Assembly: GCA_963829485.1 (NCBI GenBank)
Contig: CAWHIK010000001.1
Coordinates: 1 to 64,000, forward strand
DNA: 64,000 bases
Direction of reading: 5' to 3'
Source of the DNA: JBGPQJ01 sp963829485
Lineage (GTDB): Bacteria; Chloroflexota; Anaerolineae; Anaerolineales; Villigracilaceae
Made by a program: the position numbers and the translations under genes. Shown piece after piece: positions 47,449 to 58,543 of this stretch (its first letter is position 1; each line of letters begins with the position of its first letter). The notes below the pieces were generated by a model that was not told the origin of the DNA, did no database searches, and saw nothing but the letters and a program-made list of their open reading frames with translations.

Positions 47449-47454
47449 ACCAAA

Positions 47455-47805
47455 ATGGACGTTCGCGAATCCCTTACTTTGAATTCGCCTGAAGAACTCC
47501 GCAAGTGGCTGCAGAAGAACCACCGGACGAAAATCGAGATATGGTTGATCTTTTACAAGAAGTCATCAGGGAAACAAACACTGACCATCGCCCAGGCGGT
47601 GGAGGAAGCGCTGTGCTTTGGCTGGATCCAGAGCCGGCTCAAGCCGCTGGAGCCGGGAAGATTCGCGGTACGTTTCTCGCCGCGCCACAAGGGAAGCATC
47701 TGGTCTCCGGCCAACCTCAAGCGCGTCCGCAGGTTGATCGCGCAAGGCAGAATGACCGAGGCCGGTCTGGAAGTTTTACCAAAGGATTTTGGTTGGCGAA
47801 TGTGA
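47455..47805 (+). CDS. YdeI/OmpD-associated family protein, truncated
   Basis: 116 residues from ATG 47455. LTLNSPEELRKWLQKNH, EIWLIFYKKSSGK, AVEEALCFGWIQSR and RFSPRHKGSIWSPANLKRV are the family's conserved blocks. Full members are ~190 residues; here the C-terminal third is missing after MTEAGLEVLPKDFGW. It starts 6 bp after the vapC stop and may have come with that module. It could be a functional short form or a remnant. Confidence 0.7.
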   Translation: MDVRESLTLNSPEELRKWLQKNHRTKIEIWLIFYKKSSGKQTLTIAQAVEEALCFGWIQSRLKPLEPGRFAVRFSPRHKGSIWSPANLKRVRRLIAQGRMTEAGLEVLPKDFGWRM

Positions 47806-47893
47806 GTAAATGGGCTAAGACATTGTTGTATGATGCGCAAAGCTTGATGTTTAAACATTGCTGATGGAAATCGCTTGTAAGGAGTTACTGTAT

Positions 47894-48312
47894 ATGAGTT
47901 GGGATGTTATCTCTGATGAATGCGCCAAAAATATTAAGTCTCCCAAATGGATTTGCCTCATGGATTTCAAACTCGAGCCTGGGTATGGCTTCAGATATTC
48001 TTTCGACGTTATCTAATATTGAGCCAGAAATTGATTTGCTGTCCAATTGGGATGACTTAGGGGACATTTTCCATTGAATCTTAATATCGGCGGAAATGAC
48101 TTGATGGAAGCGATTACTTTACATGTCAGAGGCAACGATGGATGCAATAGTGTTATTAGGATATTTGTATAACGACGGGTTGGCGTGCCTTTGAACTTCT
48201 ATGAGGTAATTTTATTGATTTCGCTCGAAACCCGGCAGAAGGTTTGACAATGTGGAGAGCTGAAGAAATCAAGTCGTTGGATCACTTCAAAGCAAAGGTA
48301 AAAAAACGCTAA
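47894..48312 (+). pseudogene. Small protein gene with several frame breaks, family unknown
   Basis: RBS AAGGAG precedes ATG 47894. Coding-like pieces in different frames follow each other in order: MSWDV; then ASDILSTLSNIEPEIDLL and SNWDDLGDIF; then LNLNIGGNDLMEAITLHVRG and NDGCNSVIRIFV; finally GNFIDFARNPAEGLTMWRAE to a stop at 48312. Together they make a ~135-residue protein that looks like the MSWD-type small hypothetical proteins found beside immunity genes. At least three single-base shifts and one in-frame stop interrupt it, so it may be either decaying or badly sequenced. Confidence 0.45.
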
Positions 48313-48422
48313 CTGACGTAAGATCTTTGGTCTAAGTCTCTTCCTCCAGAAAGAGGCGGTGGCAATTTTGGAAATAATCATATTTATTATCGTTTTGCCG
48401 TGCATTAAATTAGGAGAACTTA

Positions 48423-51400
48423 ATGACATCTCGAATTTACACCAACCGCCGCTACCTCGACGCCCTCGAAAAGAAAGTGCTCGTCTTCGACGGCGCGATG
48501 GGCACCAGCCTGCAAAACCAGAATCTCACTGCCGAGCATTTCGGCGGCGAGCAATACAACGGCTGCAACGACTACCTCGTCATCTCGTACCCCGAGGCCG
48601 TGGAAAAAGTCCACCGCTCGTTCCTCGAGGTCGGCGTGGATGTGCTCGAGACGGACACCTTCCGCTCCAACCGCATCACGATGGCAGAATACGGACTGCA
48701 GGACCGGGTCATCGAGATCAACGAGACCGCGGCACAGCTCGCGCGGCGGCTGGCGGATGAGTATTCCACCGTAACCGATCATCCCCGTTTCGTGGCCGGC
48801 TCCATCGGTCCAACCGGCAAACTTCCTTCTGCCAATGACCCCGAACTGTCCAATGTCACCTTCGATGACCTCGCTGAAACCTTCCGTGAGCAGGCCGTGG
48901 GTCTGATCCGCGGCGGCGTGGACCTGCTGCTGATCGAGACCTCGCAGGACATCCTGGAAGTCAAAGCCGCCATCACCGGCATCCACAAGGCCTTCGACGA
49001 GACCGGCGTTTATCTCCCGATCCAGGCCCAGGTCACGCTCGACACCACCGGGCGCATGCTGCTCGGCACGGACATCGAAGCCGCCCTGACCATCCTCGAA
49101 GGCATGGGCATCGACGTCATCGGCCTGAACTGCTCCACCGGCCCCGAGCATATGCGCGAGCCCATCCGCATCCTCGGCGAGCAGGCGACGCTGCCGGTCT
49201 CCTGCATCCCCAACGCCGGCCTGCCGCTCAACGTGGATGGGCAGGCGGTCTATCCGCTCGAGCCGGAACCCTTCGCCGATGCGCTCTTTGAATTTGTGGA
49301 GAAGAATCACATCTCGGTGGTGGGCGGCTGCTGCGGGACGACCCCCGCTCACCTGAAACTGCTGGTGGATAAATTGAATCAGCATCCGCACCCCGAACGC
49401 CCAGCCCAGCCGACCCCGCGCCTGTCCTCCGCCATGTCAGCCATCTCCATGCGGCAGGACCCGCCGCCGACCCTGCTCGGCGAGCGCTGCAACGCCCAGG
49501 GCAGCAAGAAGTTCAAGCGCCTGCTGCTCGAGGAGGATTACGACTCCATCCTGGAGATCGCCCGCGAACAGGTGGAGTACGGCGCGCACGCCCTCGACAT
49601 CTCCTGCGCGGTCACCGAACGCCCCGACGAAGCCGAACTGATGCGCAAGGTGGTCAAGAAACTGGAGATGGGCGTGGACGTCCCGCTGGTCATCGACACC
49701 ACCGAACTGGATGTGCTCGAGATCGCGCTCAAGACCGCTCCCGGGCGCTGCCTCATCAACTCGACTCATCTCGAATCCGGCCGCGCCAAGGCCGACAAGA
49801 TTTTCGCGCTGGCCAAAGACTCACAATGCCGCCGTCATCGTCCTGACCATCGACGAGAACGGCATGGCCAAGACCGCGCGACCGCAAACTGGAGGTCGCC
49901 AAACGCATCTACGACATCGCCGTCAACGACCACGGCCTGCGTCCCGACGCGCTGGTCTTCGACGCCCTGACCTTCACCCTCGCCACCGGCGATCCCGAGT
50001 TTGCCGAACTCCGCCATCGAGACCATCGAAGGCATCCGGCTGATCAAGCAGAACCTGCCCGGTGTGCTGACCTCGCTCGGTGTGAGCAACCTGTCCTTCG
50101 GCTTTGCCCCGCACGCCCGCCCCGTGCTGAACTCGGTCATGCTCCATCACTGCGTGCAGGCCGGGCTGGATATGGCGATCATCAACCCCGCCCACGTCAC
50201 CGCCTATGCCGACATCCCCGCTGACGAAAAGCGAACTCGCCGAGGACCTGATCTTCAACCGCCGCCCCGATGCGCTCCAGCGCTACATCGAGCATTACGA
50301 AAACGGTCACGCCTCAATCTGCCGAAGCCAGCGCTGTGGATCCCACCGAGGGCATGACCCCCGAGCAACGCCTGCACTGGCGCATCGTCCACCGCCACAA
50401 GGATGGGGTGGAAGCAGATATTGACGAGATCATCAACCGCGACGCTCCTCCCCCGCGACGCGCTCCACGCAACACTTGGTCGCCGTGCATACCCTCAACA
50501 GCACACTGCTCCCGGCCATGAAGGAAGTCGGCGACAAGTTCGGCGCGGGCGAGCTGATCCTGCCCTTCGTGCTGCAATCCGCCGAGGTGATGAAGAAGTC
50601 CGTCGCCCACCTCGAAACCTACCTTGAGAAGGTGGAAGGGGTCACCAAGGGCACGGTCGTCATCGCCACGGTCTATGGCGACGTGCATGACATCGGCAAG
50701 AACTTGGTCAAGACCATCCTCGCCAACAACGGCTACACCGTCATCGACCTCGGCAAGCAGATTCCTGCCGAGACGATCATCAGCAAAGCCGTCGAAGTCA
50801 ATGCCACCGCCATCGGGCTTTCGGCCCTGCTGGTCAGCACCTCCAAGCAGATGCCGCTCATCATCAATGAACTCCAGCGCCGCGGATTGAAATTCCCCGT
50901 GCTGGTGGGCGGCGCCGCCATCAACCGCCGCTTCGGCCGCCGCATCCTGTTCACCGAAGATGGCAATCCCTACGACCCCGGCGTGTTCTACTGCAAGGAT
51001 GCCTTCGAGGGTCTTGAGACGATGGATCAGCTTATCGACCCTGAGCGCAAACCGGCTTTGATGGAACAAATCCGCAAGGAAGCGGACATGGAGATGGGAC
51101 GCACCAAGCCCGAACGCGAAGCCCCAATCCCTGGGCAGCGCAGTGCCATCATCCCCCAGCCCGTCTCGCTGCCCACCGGCGTGACCTTTGGCTGGAAGGT
51201 GGTCCGCTCGATGCCGCTCGAGATGGTCTTCCAGAACCTCAACATCAACGAGCTCTACCGCCTTTCGTGGGGCGCCAAGAACGCACATGGCGCCGAATGG
51301 GAAAAACTGCAGAAGGAATTTGGCAAGCGGCTGGAGAAAATGAAAAAAGAAGCCCTGAAGGCAGGGTGGCTCAAACCGCAGGCGGTATATGGCTACTTCC

Positions 51401-51947
51401 CCTGCCAGGCGGATGGCGATGACCTCATCGTTTACGCCTGCTGATGGCAAGTCGGAACTTGCCCGGTTTCACTTTCCCCGCCAGCCCTACGACGAGCATC
51501 TGGCACTATCCGATTACTTCGCCCCGGTCGAGTCCGGGCAAATGGATGTGGTCGCCTTTCAGGTCGTCACTGTCGGGCACGAGGCCACCGAGCGCTTCGA
51601 CAAATTCCAGGCGGATGGCAATTACTCCGAGGGCTACTTCACCCACGGGCTTGCCGTCCAGACCGCCGAAGCCACCGCCGAGTACCTGCACCATCACATC
51701 CGCCGCGAACTGGGCCTCCCCGAGGGGCAGGGCAAACGCTACTCGTGGGGCTACCCTGCCATCCCCGAGCTGGAGGATCACCGCAAGGTGTTCGACCTGC
51801 TGCCGGCAGAGAAGGAACTCGGCATGCAGCTTCAGTCCCGCCTACCAGCTCATTCCCGAGCAGTCCACCGCGGCGATCATCGTCCATCACCCGCAGGCGA
51901 AATATTACAGCGTCGGCGAGAGCCGCGTCGAGCAGTTGATGAAATAA
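48423..51947 (+). CDS. metH: Cobalamin-dependent methionine synthase, four-domain (about nine frameshifts)
   Basis: RBS AGGAG before ATG 48423. Domains in order: homocysteine-binding (DGAMGTSLQNQNL to the zinc motif VVGGCCGTTPAH, residues ~1-325); pterin-binding (LLGERCNAQGSKKF onwards, ~345-610); cobalamin cap and B12 domain with DVHDIGKNLVK (B12 lower-ligand His) and VLVGGAAINRRF; and the AdoMet activation domain with GKRYSWGYPAIPELED. It transfers the methyl of methyl-THF to homocysteine. Single-base shifts near 49820, 49881, 50010, 50224, 50306, 50455, 50476, 51440 and 51831 break the frame, but no residues are lost when they are repaired, giving ~1,170 residues. A SAM-I riboswitch lies 1.75 kb upstream. 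Confidence 0.88.
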
Positions 51948-51982
51948 ACGATAGCTTTGGCGTTAGGAAAACGAGGAAAATA

Positions 51983-53926
51983 GTGAAATCAGCCCGGAGG
52001 TTTTTTGGACAGCACTGGCCGCTTATAATATTATTTATTACCAACCTTGTGATTGGCTTGATTATCGTCCGGGATTATGGTCAAAGTTGGGATGAACCAA
52101 AAAATTATCGTTATGCTTACCACACATTAGAAAATTATGTTCGCCTCTTCCACGGATTACCAGCAACCGAATTCATCGAAGGCAGCCTGGATTTAAAAGG
52201 TCCCGCTTATTTCATATTTGCGGGTCTCTTCTCGAGATTTATTACAGCGCTGATTCCTTTTTGGTCAGAAATTAATGGGTGGCATTTTGCCTCCTTCCTG
52301 GTGTTCCAGATAGGGGTCATCTCTCTGTATTTTCTTGTGCGTCGCTGGACGGGCAACTGGGCGGCATTTGGCGCAACTTTGTTATTCTCGACACAGCCAC
52401 TATTGTGGGGGCACGCCTTTATTAACCAAAAAGACATACCATTTATGGTCTTTTTTCTCGCAAGTGTCTTGTCAGGTTTTTATATGGTTGATTCGGTGAT
52501 GCATATATCAATTGGTGATAAGGAGACCTTTGAGACTTTTGTCTCAACTTTCAAGAATGAATGGAGTAGCTCAGTTCTAAACCCCCCAAAAGGCGTGATA
52601 GCTTTCCTTGTTGCTTCCACATTGCCCGTTCTGTTTATAGTCACAGGTCTTTCACAGATATTTGTTGCAGCTATGGTGACCTATTTCTATCAGGCGGACA
52701 AAAATACTTTAGTGGGGATTTGGTTCACCGAAGTGGCTACTAATGCTAGCCAATTAGAAGTGGGCAATTACATTCATAAGGCAGAAGTCATTTTTTCATA
52801 CGTTAATGTTGTTTACATAATATTTTTTGTCTTAATGGGAATTTTGATGTTTGGCCGTCTTTTTCCTTTCACGTACGAGAAAGCGGTTAGAATTTTTGTA
52901 GCCCCTTATATCAAAAGAATAACGTTGAATCCGTATGTTCTTGTGGCGGCACTGACGTTGGGCGTCGTAACCTCGATTCGGGTTTTAGGTCCTCTTGCGG
53001 GGGTAATGGTTGTACTATACGGAATTCATAAAAGTTGGAGGAAAAGCATCCTGTTTATTCCTCCTTATTTGCTGGTCGCGGGATTGACAATCTATCTGAC
53101 ATGGCCCTACCTTTGGGGAAATGCCATTCGTCGTTTTATCGAGAGCCTGGTCACAATGTCAGATTATCCATGGGATGGCTTTGTCCTTTTCCAGGGAAAG
53201 ATTCTCTCAGGATATGAAATCCCGAAATATTACCTGCCTTATCTGATGACAATCCAATTAACAGAAATTGTATTGATTCTCTTTGCTATTGGCTTTGCCA
53301 TATCGGTCTGGCGTGCGATAAAACAAAAGCAAATGGAACCCCTCGGGCTGTTTATATTTTGGTTTATTCTCCCGGTTTTTGGTGTAATCGTAAAAGGAAG
53401 CATTGTCTACAACAACTTTCGGCAATTTCTGTTTGTTCTTCCTCCGATTTTCCTGCTAGCTGGCCTGACTCTGGACGCTTTGTTTAGGAAAGTGCATAGG
53501 GTTATTTATCGGGTTGCCATTGTTTTATTGTTTGCCCTGCCGGCAATTTATATGGATATCCATCTACATCCCTATCAATACATTTACTATAATAGTTTCA
53601 TAGGCGGAGTGCGTGGGGCATTTCATAAGTATGATTTGGATTATTGGAATACTTCCTTGTTAGAAGCAGCTGGATACGTCAATCAAGTTGCTCCATCGGG
53701 GGCGAAAGTTTTTGTGTCGGGCAAAGCCGATCTCTTTCGAAGCTATGCCCGCCCTGATTTGGTTATTAACTCTGGAGAGCGGTACGATTATGTAATATTA
53801 AGTGGACGAAAAATTGAGGATCAAGCAGGATGCACAGGTGTTAGTGCAGCGAAGGTGATTGAACGCGATGGTGCAGTGTTGGCCGTGGTCAAAGCTCCTC
53901 CTCAATCTGGAGAAGGATGCCCATAG
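51983..53926 (+). CDS. GT39-like polytopic membrane protein inserted after metH
   Basis: ~647 residues from GTG 51983 (AGGA upstream). After the first helix the external loop reads VRDYGQSWDEPKNYRYAYH; the acidic WDEP motif is typical of PMT/ArnT-like GT39 glycosyltransferases. About twelve membrane helices and a soluble C-terminus (VFVSGKADLFRSYARPD) follow. The gene is clearly AT-richer than metH and the HMT gene on either side. A longer open frame upstream only fuses it with the metH activation domain through the metH frame error and is not real. It interrupts the methionine locus and resembles the genes of the 1-11 kb cluster. Confidence 0.75.
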   Translation: MKSARRFFGQHWPLIILFITNLVIGLIIVRDYGQSWDEPKNYRYAYHTLENYVRLFHGLPATEFIEGSLDLKGPAYFIFAGLFSRFITALIPFWSEINGWHFASFLVFQIGVISLYFLVRRWTGNWAAFGATLLFSTQPLLWGHAFINQKDIPFMVFFLASVLSGFYMVDSVMHISIGDKETFETFVSTFKNEWSSSVLNPPKGVIAFLVASTLPVLFIVTGLSQIFVAAMVTYFYQADKNTLVGIWFTEVATNASQLEVGNYIHKAEVIFSYVNVVYIIFFVLMGILMFGRLFPFTYEKAVRIFVAPYIKRITLNPYVLVAALTLGVVTSIRVLGPLAGVMVVLYGIHKSWRKSILFIPPYLLVAGLTIYLTWPYLWGNAIRRFIESLVTMSDYPWDGFVLFQGKILSGYEIPKYYLPYLMTIQLTEIVLILFAIGFAISVWRAIKQKQMEPLGLFIFWFILPVFGVIVKGSIVYNNFRQFLFVLPPIFLLAGLTLDALFRKVHRVIYRVAIVLLFALPAIYMDIHLHPYQYIYYNSFIGGVRGAFHKYDLDYWNTSLLEAAGYVNQVAPSGAKVFVSGKADLFRSYARPDLVINSGERYDYVILSGRKIEDQAGCTGVSAAKVIERDGAVLAVVKAPPQSGEGCP

Positions 53927-54014
53927 ATCATATCGGTTATCACTACCTTTCAGTTGAGAGTCGCTTTGAGTAGTTGCTGAGGTAGAAAGGTCATGAAAAA
54001 ACCAATTTCGTGAG

Positions 54015-54436
54015 TTGCTGAAAATCACCACCCTCCTCTCCGACGGCGCGATGGGAACCATGCTGCACGCGCGCGGAGGGAGCTTTGAAAAGTGTTTTGA
54101 CGAACTCACCCTGACCAACCCTGACGCGGTGGGAGATATCCATCGCGAATATATCGAGGCGGGCGCGAACATCATCCAGACCAACACGTTTAGCGCGAAC
54201 TGGGACTCCCTTGATGGCAGGGCAAACGCTACTCGTAGAGCTATCATGCCAATCCTGAGTTGGAGGATCACCGCAAGGTGTTCGACCTGCTTCCGGCAGA
54301 GAAGGAACTCGGGATGTCGCTCAGTCCTGTGTATCAACGCATCCCCGAGCAGTCCACCGCGGCAATCATCGTCCATCACCCGCAGGCGAAGTATTATAGT
54401 GTCGGCGAATCGCGCGTCGAACAACTGATGAAATGA
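54015..54436 (+). pseudogene. Chimeric remnant: 5' end of HMT gene joined to 3' end of metH
   Basis: The first ~190 bp encode LLSDGAMGTMLHARG, FEKCFDELTLTNPDAV and IIQTNTFSAN. They match the start of the HMT/MTHFR gene at 56697 at close to 87% of bases by eye. From ~54205 the sequence switches to the last ~230 bp of metH (QGKRYS, ELEDHRKVFDLLPAEKELGM, IPEQSTAAIIVHHPQAKY, ending VEQLMK and stop), again close to 88%. The order is reversed relative to the genes themselves, as expected if a tandem metH-HMT duplication lost its middle. The metH part is out of frame and has stops. Neither catalytic zinc site is present. Confidence 0.85.
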
Positions 54437-54765
54437 TAGTCGATAGTCTCTTTAAAGAAGGGTGAATTATCAATCGTCGATTTCTAAATCAAATCCAAAG
54501 CCAATGCTTCATAGCAAGGATTGATTGCACTCGGCGAGTTCATTGGAATTACCCTCAATTACCACCTTTTGGTAAAAATAATCTGATTGTTGCGTTGATA
54601 GTATTTCTTACTAACCATCCGGATTGGCGCCAAAATGAGTATATTAGGTAGACAACAACTATTGTGGGATGGAAACGCACTATAATCATTTCTTGAAGTG
54701 GGTTTCGGTAATTTTTGAATCGACTTCTGGTAAAGAAATATTTCAGAGACGCTGATACTATTCCC
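54437..54765. other. AT-rich intergenic region
   Basis: 329 bp without a plausible gene. Composition is as AT-rich as the following membrane-protein gene, in contrast to the GC-rich remnant before it. No terminal repeats or transposase fragments were recognised. Confidence 0.5.
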
Positions 54766-56599
54766 ATGAAAAGAAATTTACTTTTTACCAGAATCTTTCT
54801 ATTTCTTCAGTCCATTCAATTATCTTTTCTACTCATTATTGTGTTGAATGACCTGTCAATGGATCATAGGGCTGTTGTTTGGCACTACTCATTACCAAAA
54901 ATTACGATAATTACCTTTTTGTCTTTGGTGCTTTGCGTATTTATTTTTCTGACATTACGCTCCTTTCTTCAACCAATTTGGATGAAGAAGATTATTGCGG
55001 CTTTTAAAATTCGGGTATCCAATAACCCCAAAAGGCTTTTGTCTTTATTATTCACTTTAGTTTATCTAGCAATTATGCTTATTTATATAATTGGGCTCGT
55101 TCGAACAAAATCCATTCTTGACCCACCTTACATTATTGCTGTTATTGTAAACCGTGGGTTTTACTTGCTTATATGGGTAGTGGTGTTCATTTTTGAAGTA
55201 TCTTTATTTTGTGTCATTGTGTACTGGGATGAACTCCAGCTAACGCGGAGCTTAATTGTTCCTTTTTCATTGCTATTCCTGATGATGTCTTTTTGCAGCT
55301 TTCAGTGTATAACGCTGATTTCCCGTGCCCAATGGATATTCCAGTTTGGTTGGTTTTGGCCTTACCACCTAAGACCAATACATAGCACATATGTTTTCCT
55401 GGTATTGGCATGGGCTATAGGGCTTCTAAGCATTCGAATAATCGCAAGAAATCCAAAGCGCGGTATTTGGAATTCGGCCATTAGCGTTGTTTTGTTTTTT
55501 TTACTTATGGTTAGTTTCGGCTTTGCAGAAGGACAAGGGCTTGAATCGATACGATTAAAGTATTACCAGACCAAGCATAGTGATGTCGCCCGTATTGCCT
55601 GTGAGGCGGATGTTGATGTATTAACTTCAATTAATGATTATGAAAACATATTTGGATCATCCTTTTGGCTGGGTACAAAACCACCGGGTCTATTTGTTTT
55701 TTACAAAGCAATACGTGATTTGGTCACTTTTGTAGATCCTCAACTTACTGTTGGTTCTAGTAACTGCCTGAAAAATCTCTCAGGGATTTTTGTTATTGTT
55801 ATTCCGGTTGTTTTTTCCTTGATCTTGATCCCCATCGCTTTTTTAGAGAACCTACTTGACAAAAACTCCACCTTGCACCTTGGTCCATTGCTTTATGTGG
55901 CTGCCCCTAACATTCTGTTGATGATGCTCTTGTCTGATCAGTTTCTCTATCCACTTCTGTTTATTATAGCGATTCTTTTTTTGGGGTTGTGGCATATTAA
56001 GAAAATCCTTTATTCTAGGCTTCATTGCCGGGGTCATATTTTACTTATCGATATTTGTAAGCTTTTCTTTGTTGCCACTGATCGGATTAACATTGGTCTG
56101 GTTCTTTATCGATTTGTTTTATGAAATACGGCGGAAAAAGAGAATTAATTGGAGAAACTTTTATTCATTACTGGGAATTGTGTTTGGGATAGGATTAGCC
56201 TGGATACTTACTACGGGTTTTCTGCAATACGATCCAATCTTTCGATATCATCAGGCCTTTCAAAACCACAGGGAGATTAAACACTTTGAGACATCTTTGG
56301 AAAATCTAGCCCGATATGCGCTTCTCAACAATTCTGAATTCATGGTTTGGAGTGGATTTCCAATGTTGATACTCTTTTTCGCATCGACTGGCAGATCAAT
56401 ATATACTTTGCTTCGCAATCAGGTCACGCGATTTAATATATTTACAATTGCTTTTTTCCTGACCTATCTGGTCATAAATCTTCTGGGACAAACGAAAGGT
56501 GAAGTTGGCAGGATGTGGATGTTTTTACTCCCCGTTATTTCGGTTATAGCGGGAAAGGAAGTGCAGATGCTATTGAAGGATCCTGTTAGGGGGATTTAA
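54766..56599 (+). CDS. AT-rich polytopic membrane protein inserted before HMT/MTHFR (one frameshift)
   Basis: ATG 54766 (MKRNLLFTRIFLFLQ) is preferred over TTG 54715, but no strong ribosome-binding site is seen for either. About twelve membrane helices. The external part has WLGTKPPGLFVFYKAIRDL, similar to the PPG.P/KPPG loop of GT39-like or mannosyltransferase-like proteins. A break at ~56015 (CTAGGCTTCATTGCC) is repaired to GFIAGVIFYLSIFVSF and the frame continues to 56599. The total is ~610 residues. Base composition is far more AT-rich than the neighbouring methionine genes, suggesting acquisition. It is not obviously homologous to the 51983 protein. Confidence 0.6.
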
Positions 56600-56696
56600 T
56601 TGGTATTCTCCTTACAGTTTTTTATGACTGTTTTAATGTTTGTTTTTATGGATTTTAATTTCATGTGATACTAATAAAATTAAAATATTCAAATAA

Positions 56697-58539
56697 ATGG
56701 AAAATTTCCTCACATTATTAGCATTGCCTATGTCTCTCCTCTCCGATGGCGCGATGGGGACCATGCTGCATGCCCGCGGAGTGAGCTTCGAAAAATGTTT
56801 CGACGAACTCAACCTGACCAACCCTGCCGCGGTGGCAGACATCCATCGCGAATACATCGAGGCCGGCGCGGACATCATCCAGACCAACACATTCGGCGCG
56901 AACCGCTTCAAGCTTGGAAAGCACGGCCTGGAGAGCAGGCTCATCGAGATCAACCGCGGCGGCGTGGAGCTTGCCCGGCGCGTTGTGCAGGCGTCCTCCA
57001 AGGAGGTGCTCATCGCCGGAGATATCGGACCGCTCGGGGTGCGCATCGCGCCATTCGGGCGCGTCCAGCCGGAGGAAGCACGCGCGGCCTTCGCGGAACA
57101 GATCGCGGTGCTGGTCGAGGCGGGCGTGGACCTGCTGATCATCGAAACAATCACCGACCTGTACGAGATTCGCGAAGCCATCCAGGCTGCGAAACAATTC
57201 GCACATCTGCCCGTGATCGCCTCGATGACCTATACGCGCGACGACCGCACCGTGCTGGGTGACGATCCGGCTAAGGTGGCTAAGGCGCTCCACGAAGCCG
57301 GCGCGGACGTGATCGGCGTCAACTGCTCGGGCGGGCCGGCCCAGTTACTGCGCCTGCTCAAGGCCATGCGCCAGGCGGTGCCGAACGGACTGTTCTCTGT
57401 CATGCCCAACGCCGGCTGGCCGGAACAGGTTGGCGGGCGCATCATGTACCCGGCGGACCCCGATTATTTCGGTGATTACGCCCTCTCGTTCCGTGATGCC
57501 GGTGCCAGTGTAGTGGGCGGATGCTGCGGCACGACGCCCCAGCATATCGCCGCCATGCGCAAGGCGCTGGATGAGTCTCCGCCGATCAATTTATCTCATA
57601 TCACCATGCTCCCCGCAGACGAGGAAGTGGAAGCGGCTGCCGAATCGCCAACCGAGTTCGCGCAAAAACTGGCAGCTGGAAAGTTCGCCATCTCTGTCGA
57701 GATGGATCCGCCGCGCGGACTCTCCACGCACAAACTGCTGGCCGGTGCGTCTCTTCTGGCCGAAGCCGGTGCGGACGTGATCAACGTGGCCGACAGCCCC
57801 ATGGCGCGCATGCGCATGTCCGCCTGGGCGGTGTGCGACGTGGTCCAGCGCAGGTCAAGGTTGAGACCACGCTGCACTTCCCGACCCGCGGGCGCAACCT
57901 GCTGCGCGTGCAGGGTGACCTGCTCGCCGCACACGCCCTCGGCATTCGCAACGTCTTCGTCGTGATGGGCGACCCGACCTCGATCGGCGATTACCCCGAA
58001 GCGATGGATAACTACGACCTCGTCCCCTCGGGGTTGATCAAGCTGATCAAGCAGGGATTCAACATGGGCGTGGACCATTCCGGTACGTCCATCGGGCAGC
58101 CGACCAGTTTCTTTGTCGGCGCCGCGCTCAACCTGTGCCCGCCCGAGCCCGAGCAGGAGATCAAGAACCTGCACCGCAAGATCAAGGCCGGCGCGGACTT
58201 CTTCCTGACCCAGCCGATCTATGAACCTGAAAAGGCGAGTCCTTTCTCGACCAGTATGCGTCCGTCCACGGAAAATTGGACAAGCCCGTGCTGGTCGGCG
58301 TTCTGCCCCTCGTCAGCCTGAAGCATGCCAATTTCCTGCACCACGAGGTGCCGGGGATTTCGATCCCCGATGAAACCCTCAAGCGGATGGAAGAAGCCGG
58401 AGATGGCGCATCCCGCGTGGGGGTGGAACTGGCTGTCGAACTCATCCAGAGTATCAAACCTTGGGCGCAGGGAGTTTACATCATGCCGCAATTCAATCGG
58501 TTTGATTTGATCGCAGAGATCGTAGAGGCGGTAAAATAA
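56697..58539 (+). CDS. Bifunctional homocysteine S-methyltransferase / methylene-THF reductase (two frameshifts)
   Basis: ~614 residues, YitJ-like. The N-terminal homocysteine methyltransferase domain runs from SLLSDGAMGTMLHARG to the zinc motif VVGGCCGTTPQH (~residues 12-300). The C-terminal MTHFR barrel starts ISVEMDPPRGLSTHKL and contains NVFVVMGDP, GADFFLTQPIYEPEK and a final QGVYIMPQFNRFDL. It makes 5-methyl-THF, and its HMT half can methylate homocysteine, so it works with metH. Missing bases at ~57853 and ~58235 break the frame; both repairs are seamless (RQVKVETTLHF and EKAESFLDQYA). The gene ends 4 bp before coaX. Confidence 0.87.
58532..58537 (+). promoter_or_regulatory. TAAAAT box 6 nt before the coaX start
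   Basis: TAAAAT-AAAGCT-ATG. It overlaps the stop of the HMT/MTHFR gene. It has the same spacing as the boxes before the 33311, 36511 and 39059 genes, but coaX may equally be read from the upstream transcript. Confidence 0.35.
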
Positions 58540-58543
58540 AGCT

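Noticed and set aside
51389..53926. A single 845-residue protein joining the MetH activation domain to a membrane protein
   Set aside because: The join exists only because of a one-base error at ~51831. The metH frame continues to its own stop at 51947 and the membrane protein has its own GTG start at 51983.
54015..54428. A 137-residue protein starting with an HMT-like N-terminus
   Set aside because: After residue ~57 the frame reads the metH end out of frame; the product has no catalytic residues. It is a remnant.
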